Shown one piece after another: positions 58,430 through 64,000 of a stretch of 64,000 bases of DNA. Each line of letters begins with the position of its first letter. Position 1 is the stretch's first letter. The stretch comes from Spirochaetota bacterium (GTDB taxonomy: Bacteria > Spirochaetota > Spirochaetia > Treponematales > Treponemataceae): contig JAEXRH010000016.1 in the NCBI GenBank assembly GCA_023438065.1, forward strand, positions 124,001 to 188,000. Direction: 5' to 3'. The translations under genes and the position numbers were made by a program. The notes under the pieces are model-generated. The model worked only from the letters and a program-made list of their open reading frames with translations. It did not search any database and was not told the origin of the DNA.

Positions 58430-60523
58430 TTACATCCTGAAAAGAAGCTCTTCGTAAGTCGGCATCGGCCAGTAATCCTTCGGGAGGAGTTTCTCGAGCC
58501 GGTCGATCGGCGCGCGGAGGGCTTCCATCGACGCGAAGACCGAATCGCGATAGTTCTTCGCCTGCTCGTGCGCGTCGGCGATCGCCTTGGCGACCTTGCG
58601 ATCCGCGTCGAGTTTTTCGGCGATCTTCGCGGCTTCCTCGACGAGGCCCATGATCTCCTTGAGCTTCGTCGCGAGCGACTCGCTCTTCACGCCGGAGGCC
58701 TCAAGAACCTGGAGCTGCCCGGCGAGCTCGACCGCGTAGTCCGAGCACGCGGGGAGTATCTGGCGGGTCGCCATCTCGTACGCGACGCCGGCCTCGATGT
58801 TGATCTGCTTGGAGTATTTCTCGAGGACGATGTCGAGCCGCGCGTGGATCTCTTCCTTGGAGAAGATCTTGTGCTTGGTGAAGATCCTGACCGAGTCTTC
58901 CTTGCCGAAATAGGGCCAGGCCTCGACCGAGCTCGTGAGGTTCGGGAGTCCGCGCTTGACGGCTTCCTTGACCCAGTCCTCGGTATAGCCGTTCCCGTTG
59001 AACACGATGCGGCTGTGCTTCTTCCAGGTCTCGACGACGATTTCCTTCACGGTCGCGGTGATGTCCTTCGACTTCTCGAGCTTGTCGGCGAACTGCGAGA
59101 GCACCTCGGCGACGACGGTGTTGAGCGTGAAGTTCGCCGCGGCGATCGACTCGCTCGAGGGAACCATGCGGAACTCGAACTTGTTGCCGGTGAAGGCGAA
59201 GGGGCTCGTGCGATTGCGGTCGGTGAGGTCCTTCGGGAGCTTCGGCAGGGTGTTGACGCCAAGCTCGAGCTTGAGGCCTTCCTGGCTCGGAACGGGCTTG
59301 CCGGTCGCGATTCCCTCGAAGATGTCGGAGAGCTGCTCGCCGAGGAAGATCGAGATGATCGCGGGCGGGGCCTCGTTCGCGCCGAGACGGTGGTCGTTGC
59401 CGGTGTTCGCCGCGGAGAGGCGGAGGAGCGGCGCGTAGGTGTCGACCGCGTCGATGACGGCGGAGACGAAGAGAAGGAACTGGATGTTCTCCCCCGGGGT
59501 CTTGCCGGGATTAAGGAGGTTGATGCCGTCGTCGGTGCCGAGCGACCAGTTGTTGTGCTTGCCGGAGCCGTTCACGCCGCGATAGGGCTTCTCGTGGAGG
59601 AGGCAAACGAGACCGTGCTTGCGCGCGATCTTCTTGAGGGTCATCATGACGATGTAGTTCTGGTCGGTCGCCACGTTCGAGATCCCGTAGATCGGGGCAA
59701 GCTCGAACTGGTTCGGGGCGACCTCGTTGTGCTGGGTCTTCGAGGGGATGCCGAGCTTCCAGAGCTCTTCGTTAACGTCGGTCATGAAGGCGGCGACGCG
59801 CGAGGGGATCTTGCCGAAATAGTGGTCTTCCATCTCCTGACCCTTCGGGGGAAGGGCGCCGAACACGGTGCGTCCGGTGAGGAAGAGGTCCTGTCGCTCG
59901 TTGTAGAACTTCTCGTCCACGAGGAAGTACTCCTGCTCGGGACCGACGGAAGAAACGACACGCTTGGAGGTAGTGTTTCCGAGGGACTTGATGACGCGGA
60001 GCGCCTGGGCGTTGACCGCCTGCATCGAGCGGAGGAGCGGGGTCTTCTTGTCGAGCGCCTCGCCGTGGTAACCGACGAAGGCGGTGGGGATGACGAGGGT
60101 CTTGCAGTTGCCGTCCTCGGAAAGGTAGGCGGGGCTCGTCACGTCCCAGGCGGTGTAGCCGCGGGCCTCGAAGGTCGCGCGGAGTCCGCCCGAGGGGAAG
60201 CTCGACGCGTCGGGCTCGCCCTGAATGAGCTCCTTGCCGGAGAATTCGAGGATCGCGCGGCCGTCATTCGTGGGGGAAATGAAGGAATCGTGCTTCTCGG
60301 CGGTGAGGCCGGTCATGGGCTGGAACCAGTGGGTATAGTGGGTCGCTCCCTTCTCGATCGCCCAGTCCTTCATCGCGTTCGCGACGACCTCGGCGCAGGC
60401 GTTGGTCAGCTCGAGCTCGCCGGCCTGAACTTCCTTGAGCTCTTTATAAATAGCCTTGGGAAGACGATCCCTCATGACAGAATCGCCAAAAGCGTTAATG
60501 CCGTACATCTCGTTAAAGGGCAT
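58430..60523 (-). CDS. glnN: Type III glutamine synthetase
   Basis: A 697-residue glutamine synthetase of type III, much longer than type I (about 450). It starts MPFNEMYGINAFGDSVMRDRL and shows THYTHWFQPMTGLTAEKHDSF, GELIQGEPDASSFPSGGLR-like metal and ammonia residues, KTQHNEVAPNQFELAP, GVNGSGKHNNWSLG and HRLGANEAPPAIISIFLG, with the ATP/glutamate motif TGNKFEFRMVPSS. Catalyses ATP-dependent glutamine formation from glutamate and ammonia; glutamine feeds GltBD. AGGAGG precedes the ATG. Its promoter overlaps TGCA/CGCATAAAT units, which suggests nitrogen control. Monocistronic. Confidence 0.97.
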   Translation of the reverse strand: MPFNEMYGINAFGDSVMRDRLPKAIYKELKEVQAGELELTNACAEVVANAMKDWAIEKGATHYTHWFQPMTGLTAEKHDSFISPTNDGRAILEFSGKELIQGEPDASSFPSGGLRATFEARGYTAWDVTSPAYLSEDGNCKTLVIPTAFVGYHGEALDKKTPLLRSMQAVNAQALRVIKSLGNTTSKRVVSSVGPEQEYFLVDEKFYNERQDLFLTGRTVFGALPPKGQEMEDHYFGKIPSRVAAFMTDVNEELWKLGIPSKTQHNEVAPNQFELAPIYGISNVATDQNYIVMMTLKKIARKHGLVCLLHEKPYRGVNGSGKHNNWSLGTDDGINLLNPGKTPGENIQFLLFVSAVIDAVDTYAPLLRLSAANTGNDHRLGANEAPPAIISIFLGEQLSDIFEGIATGKPVPSQEGLKLELGVNTLPKLPKDLTDRNRTSPFAFTGNKFEFRMVPSSESIAAANFTLNTVVAEVLSQFADKLEKSKDITATVKEIVVETWKKHSRIVFNGNGYTEDWVKEAVKRGLPNLTSSVEAWPYFGKEDSVRIFTKHKIFSKEEIHARLDIVLEKYSKQINIEAGVAYEMATRQILPACSDYAVELAGQLQVLEASGVKSESLATKLKEIMGLVEEAAKIAEKLDADRKVAKAIADAHEQAKNYRDSVFASMEALRAPIDRLEKLLPKDYWPMPTYEELLFRM

Positions 60524-60589
60524 ACCTTACCTCCTGATTCTCCGGCAAGCCGGTATTCGCCTGAGTACCCCTTTGCACACACGGCTTTC

Positions 60590-60638
60590 GATATTTATGC
60601 GATATTTATACCAAATTGCGTATATTTGTGCAATTGCG
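60590..60638 (-). promoter_or_regulatory. glnN promoter with overlapping phased motif units
   Basis: On the minus strand TTGCAC (60628-60633), 17 bp, TATAAA (60605-60610) with upstream TGG. The same stretch carries GCACAAATA, CGCAATTTG, GTATAAATA and CGCATAAATA, spaced about 9-13 bp, like the gltB and livK arrays. A protein bound here would cover the promoter. The remaining gap (60639-60830) shows no gene. Confidence 0.55.
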
Positions 60639-60830
60639 TCAAGGGTTTTCCGACAAGTCTTTTCGCCGGTATCCTATGCGGACGATTATCGGTTCATTCG
60701 CGCTATCCGGCGGCTAATCGCCCGATCTCGAAATCGGCCTTGTATCCGTCGTGCCGTGCTGGGAACCGGCCAATGGCGAAAACTCCCGTGAACGCGGTTG
60801 AGAGCCGAGGGGCTACCGCGCCTTCCGCCA

Positions 60831-61586
60831 TCACTCGGTTCCGGCCTTGGCGCCGGGCGCGAGCGACGCGAAAAACTCGGGAACGCTCATGTCGGTCTCG
60901 ACGGGTTCTACTCGCCCGGAAAGATTCCGGGCCACGTAGGCGAGCTGTCCGTAAAAGGAGTCTCCCTTGAAGAGATCCCGATAGGCGACGCGGCTGCTTC
61001 GGGCGATATCGATTTTGGCGAAATCGATGTCGCAAAAACCGGCGAAACGGTATTCGGCGTGACCCGGGGAGACTTTCCGGAGCTCGTCCCGAAGCGAAAC
61101 GAAAAAGGCCGCGGCATCCTCGATCTTGGGGACGCCCGAGACGAGCACGTGATAGCGCGGGTAGCGCCCCTCCCCCGAGGGATGATTACGGGCGAGCGAA
61201 AAGAGGAGCGAGGTCGATTCCGAGGTCGGCCGCGCGACGACGAGGATGTCGTCGATCGAGGCGCAGACCCTCGAGGCGGATTCCCCGTCGGCGAGCGCGA
61301 GGTAAAAACGTGATTCGGGATACACGCTCGACTTCGAGAGAATTCCCGCGCCATCGGCCGTCACGAAGGGAATTTCCCCCCGTGCGACACCCTTGAGGCC
61401 GCGAACCTTCTCGCTCTTCGCGTCGGCGAGGAGGAAGCGCGGAGGTAACTCGCCGTTCCTGCAGTCGACGATCGCGGGCACGTCCCCCGAGGCCTTCATC
61501 TCGGCGCAAAGCTCCTCGAGCGTGAACACCAGGCGATCGGGATCCTCGTTCCAAAAGACGGCGACGGCCCGTAACGCGCGGCTCAT
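60831..61586 (-). CDS. Unknown soluble protein
   Basis: A 251-residue protein of alpha/beta look without signal peptide or membrane helix. It begins MSRALRAVAVFWNEDPDRLVFT; hydrophobic strand-like segments occur at GDVPAIVDCR, DDILVVARP and YHVLVSGVP, and a KIDIARSSRVAYRDLFKG stretch near residue 195. I do not recognise the family and see no Walker or HD motif. The ATG overlaps the stop of the HD-GYP-like gene by 4 bp, so the two products are probably made together and may work together. Confidence 0.6.
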   Translation of the reverse strand: MSRALRAVAVFWNEDPDRLVFTLEELCAEMKASGDVPAIVDCRNGELPPRFLLADAKSEKVRGLKGVARGEIPFVTADGAGILSKSSVYPESRFYLALADGESASRVCASIDDILVVARPTSESTSLLFSLARNHPSGEGRYPRYHVLVSGVPKIEDAAAFFVSLRDELRKVSPGHAEYRFAGFCDIDFAKIDIARSSRVAYRDLFKGDSFYGQLAYVARNLSGRVEPVETDMSVPEFFASLAPGAKAGTE

Positions 61587-63466
61587 TTATAGACCCCGCT
61601 TCCCTGGACGACCTTCGAGAGCGCTTCGATGATCTCGCGGTCGAATTTCGAGCGCGAGTCGCGGATGATCGCGAGCGCCTGCGCGTAGTCGACCTTCTCG
61701 CGATAGGGGCGATGCGCGATAAGCGCGGCGAAGGTCTCCGCGAGCCCGATGATCTTCGCGAAGGTCGGGATCTCGTCCTTCTTTCGGCCCTCGGGATAAC
61801 CGGAGCCGTCGTTCCGTTCGTGATGGTAGTACATCGCCTCGCGGATGTTCTCGGGTATATCGACGTCGCCGAAATACAGGGGAGCCTTCGTCGTGTGTCC
61901 CTGGATGAAGTCGAATTCTTCCTCGGTGATCTCGTTCTTCGCGAGTATGGACTGCAGCCGGTCCTGGTCGAGCACGAGGTACCCGGCGTCGTGCGCGAGC
62001 GCGGCCTTGTAGATGTCCTGGCAGTCTCTCACGGAAAGGCCCATATGCTTCGCGATCCCGCGCGCGAGCTTCGCCGTGACGAGCGACTGGTCGTTGCCCT
62101 TGAGCACGGCCTTCAGTTTCTTCGGTATGGCCATGAGGCTTGTCACCTCGAAGGGGCCGCTCGCCTCGTCATCGAGGTCGTCGCGCCCCGCGCCCTTTTC
62201 CGGGACGAGCGCGACGCGGGCGAGGCTTTCCGCCTTCTCCCGGATGAACGAGTCGTAATCGGTGAGGAAGGGAAAGATCACGGGAAGGACGGCGTCGTTC
62301 GCGACGAGATCGCCCTCGTCGAGCTTGACCTCGACGATCTTGAGGATGGACGCCTTGAGATCGGTCTCCATCTCGGACACGTATTTCCGCACGGTCTCCC
62401 AGCTCAAGGTCCCGCTTTTTACCTCTTCCGCGAGCCGGTTGAGGTGATCTGCCTTCAAAAGGTCGCGTTTCAGCCCGGGCTCCTGGACCGCGAGGGCGCG
62501 ATCATGACCGGAGGGCTCGCCGCGATAGTCGAGAAGCGGCGTCGAGAATGACGGGCTCCCGATGAGCTGCGAATCGAGGGGAAGCGTGTACTCGGCGGCG
62601 TATCGCTCGGCGGTCTTTCTCCGCGAGCGGGCGCGCAGGGCGAGAAGCGCCACGGCAACGACGACCGCGAGGAACATGAGGGCGATGAAACCGAGCAGCG
62701 CGACGAGAACCCATTGGGGAATCTGCCCTTCGGGCTGCTGGACGACGACCTGGGGAGCCTCCTGGGTGGCGAGGCGCTTCGCGACCTCGTTCATCACCTT
62801 GAGGGTTTCCTTCACGATCGCGTCCTGCTGGGCGTTCGAGGACGACTCGCCCGAGGGCCGTGACCGGAGCTGCTGGAGTAACGACTTCTGCTGGTCGAGC
62901 TGGGCCTGGAGCAGCTGGTTCTCGCGTTTCGAGTCCCGATCGGAACTCTGGAGGGCCTGAAGCTGCGCCTCGGCGTCGCCGAGTTGCTTGATGAGCGCGT
63001 TGAGGTTCCCCGCGCTTGCCGTGGTCTGCCCCGACGGTTGGGGCGTCTGCCCCTGCTCGGCCGCCGGCCCGTCGCCGGGCGCCGCGTTCATCGTGGCGAC
63101 GGGAGTCTGGACGCCCTCGTTCTTGAGGTTCGCGACGTCCTGTTCCTTCCTGATTCTCAGGTAGTACTGCGTCGCGGTCGAGTTGGTCGGGGTGTACTTG
63201 AGCGCCTTACGGAAACTCTCGTACGCGTTCTTGTAATTCCGCTTACGGTACTCCGACACGCCGATTTCGGTAAGGCACTCGCCCGCGGCGACCTTCTGGT
63301 CGACCTTCGTCGTGGCCTCGGGCACCGTCTGCGCGACGAGTTCAAAGGCCTCGCTGAACCGACCCTGACCGTAGAGGTCCAGGGCCTGGGTCTGGAAATC
63401 CTCGGCGAACGAGGACACAGCAAGGAGTAACGCGAAAATCGCCGCTATGGAAAGTAGTTTTCTCAT
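61583..63466 (-). CDS. Membrane protein with periplasmic TPR/coiled coil and HD-GYP-like domain
   Basis: About 627 residues. Signal peptide 1-20; TPR-like repeats (about 22-105, ALDLYGQGRFSEAFELV and YRKRNYKNAYESFRKALKY); Pro/Gly/Gln linker; coiled coil (about 152-202); membrane helix 252-277; cytoplasmic part ending in an HD-type domain. That domain has HD at about 492 (ALAHDAGYLVLD), HTTKAP, and YHHERNDGSGYPEG (about 547-560). It lacks the Lys of the usual HDIGK and has AETFAAL for DxFDAL, so c-di-GMP phosphodiesterase activity is uncertain. AAGGAG precedes the ATG at 63466. Sits between the kelch-like gene and the unknown gene, likely one operon. Confidence 0.78.
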   Translation of the reverse strand: MRKLLSIAAIFALLLAVSSFAEDFQTQALDLYGQGRFSEAFELVAQTVPEATTKVDQKVAAGECLTEIGVSEYRKRNYKNAYESFRKALKYTPTNSTATQYYLRIRKEQDVANLKNEGVQTPVATMNAAPGDGPAAEQGQTPQPSGQTTASAGNLNALIKQLGDAEAQLQALQSSDRDSKRENQLLQAQLDQQKSLLQQLRSRPSGESSSNAQQDAIVKETLKVMNEVAKRLATQEAPQVVVQQPEGQIPQWVLVALLGFIALMFLAVVVAVALLALRARSRRKTAERYAAEYTLPLDSQLIGSPSFSTPLLDYRGEPSGHDRALAVQEPGLKRDLLKADHLNRLAEEVKSGTLSWETVRKYVSEMETDLKASILKIVEVKLDEGDLVANDAVLPVIFPFLTDYDSFIREKAESLARVALVPEKGAGRDDLDDEASGPFEVTSLMAIPKKLKAVLKGNDQSLVTAKLARGIAKHMGLSVRDCQDIYKAALAHDAGYLVLDQDRLQSILAKNEITEEEFDFIQGHTTKAPLYFGDVDIPENIREAMYYHHERNDGSGYPEGRKKDEIPTFAKIIGLAETFAALIAHRPYREKVDYAQALAIIRDSRSKFDREIIEALSKVVQGSGVYK

Positions 63467-63480
63467 GGTCTCGTCGCTCC

Positions 63481-64000
63481 TTACTCGAACCTGACGGCCG
63501 CATGGCCGTAACGCCCTCTGGGCATCGCCGTAATGGTTCCCCACGTGTTGGTCGGGGCTCCGGTGCCGGAGAACTGCGTCGAATACGCGACGGCCCTCCC
63601 GCTCGGCGAAAGATAGGTATCAGTCCCGCCGAAATAGTAGAGCCGGTCCCCGTACACGACCGCCGAGCCGTAGGCGACGTTCGCGGGGAGATTCGTACCG
63701 ATCTTCCAGGTCGACGGCGCAGTGAAGGGATACTGAAGGTACTGGACCGTATTGGCCGTGATCATGGCACCTGCGGTCGCTCCGTTGAACGCAAAACACG
63801 AGGTATTCCCGGTAAATCCGCTAAACCCGCCAAGAACCACGACAACGGAGGCGTCGGTTGCGGTCGTATAGCCGACGACCGAGTGTCCGGTTCGATTGAC
63901 CGTGGGAAGAACGACCTCGGTTCCCCCGGTCAAGGCATTCTGGGAGACGATTACCCCATCGTGCGCGTTTGTCACGCCGTTGGCGGCGGTTCTTCCGCCC
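63481..64000 (-). CDS. Kelch-like repeat protein, C-terminal part
   Basis: The frame is open to the right edge, so the 5' end lies outside. The visible 173 or so residues are Gly/Thr-rich with repeated beta-propeller-type units: SVVVVLGGFSGFTG, YGSAVVYGDRLYYFGGTDTY and PRGRYGHAAVRFE, where GG doublets followed about 30-50 residues later by Trp (TWKIGTNLP; TWGTITAMP) are the kelch pattern. Probably exported, judged only by composition. The stop is 14 bp before the start of the HD-GYP-like gene. Confidence 0.65.
   Translation of the reverse strand, partial: GGRTAANGVTNAHDGVIVSQNALTGGTEVVLPTVNRTGHSVVGYTTATDASVVVVLGGFSGFTGNTSCFAFNGATAGAMITANTVQYLQYPFTAPSTWKIGTNLPANVAYGSAVVYGDRLYYFGGTDTYLSPSGRAVAYSTQFSGTGAPTNTWGTITAMPRGRYGHAAVRFE

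Noticed and set aside
7073..60640. Sigma-54 promoters upstream of gltB, livK and glnN, expected for nitrogen genes.
   Set aside because: The repeated TGCA looked like a -12 element, but no GG lies 10-11 bp upstream of any GC in the required TGGCAC-N5-TTGC form. glnN has a fair -35/-10 pair instead.
1..64000. tRNA, rRNA, CRISPR arrays, prophage or replication origin signals.
   Set aside because: Gaps were read on both strands; no cloverleaf with a TTCGA-type arm, no spaced direct repeats of CRISPR type and no DnaA-box cluster were seen.

Overview
The window is a GC-rich chromosomal segment (coding DNA visibly around 60-65% GC, with short AT-rich promoter gaps) from what looks like a free-living or gut-type spirochaete of the Treponema/Spirochaeta group. 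Grounds for this: spirochaete-style relaxed lipoboxes, a BmpA/PnrA-like purine-nucleoside lipoprotein with its ABC transporter, a CBS-domain family II pyrophosphatase, a type III glutamine synthetase, a stand-alone DbpA-type RNA-binding protein and an intrinsic-membrane chemoreceptor. The organism assignment is inference from gene content; no rRNA or tRNA gene was seen. There is no sign of prophage, insertion sequence or CRISPR; it reads as ordinary core chromosome with dense, mostly operonic genes.

Layout. 1-7.4 kb: a partial gene, a nitroreductase, and the gltBD glutamate synthase operon (minus). 7.4-11.3 kb: a DUF3857/transglutaminase protein and a polar amino-acid ABC permease-ATPase pair. 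11.3-17.5 kb: a minus-strand set (metallo-beta-lactamase fold hydrolase, DUF3798-like lipoprotein, phosphodiesterase), a small membrane protein, a DbpA-domain protein, a UPF0158-GNAT fusion and enolase. 17.7-23.4 kb: an SH3-domain secreted protein, nikR plus a nickel ECF transporter (cbiM-cbiN-like-cbiQ-cbiO), and a MATE exporter. 23.5-28 kb: a TIM-barrel/acyl-CoA ligase fusion and a chemoreceptor. 28-32.7 kb: the livKHMGF branched-chain amino-acid transporter (minus). 33-42.8 kb: a FecR-domain protein, a giant bacterial alpha-2-macroglobulin and penicillin-binding protein 1C, the last two bracketed by two copies of a structured repeat. 42.8-53.8 kb: clpP, a debranching-enzyme/pullulanase fusion, flavodoxin, mazG-pth, CBS-pyrophosphatase, RluA-like pseudouridine synthase and a membrane protein. 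53.9-58.3 kb: BMP lipoprotein and its ABC transporter. 58.4-64 kb: type III glutamine synthetase (minus) and a minus-strand operon of a kelch-like protein (cut by the edge), an HD-GYP-like membrane protein and an unknown protein.

How it fits together. Three operons serve nitrogen supply: gltBD and glnN form a GS-GOGAT pair and livKHMGF imports amino acids. Each has an AT-rich upstream array of helically phased TGCATAAA-like units, which suggests a shared regulator. Nickel uptake appears to be controlled by NikR through a perfect TGGCAC-N14-GTGCCA operator over the cbiM promoter. Alpha-2-macroglobulin plus PBP1C is the known periplasmic protection/repair pair. A second, genome-style signal is that at least ten genes have a -10 box only 6-10 nt before the start codon and no Shine-Dalgarno, so leaderless translation may be common here.
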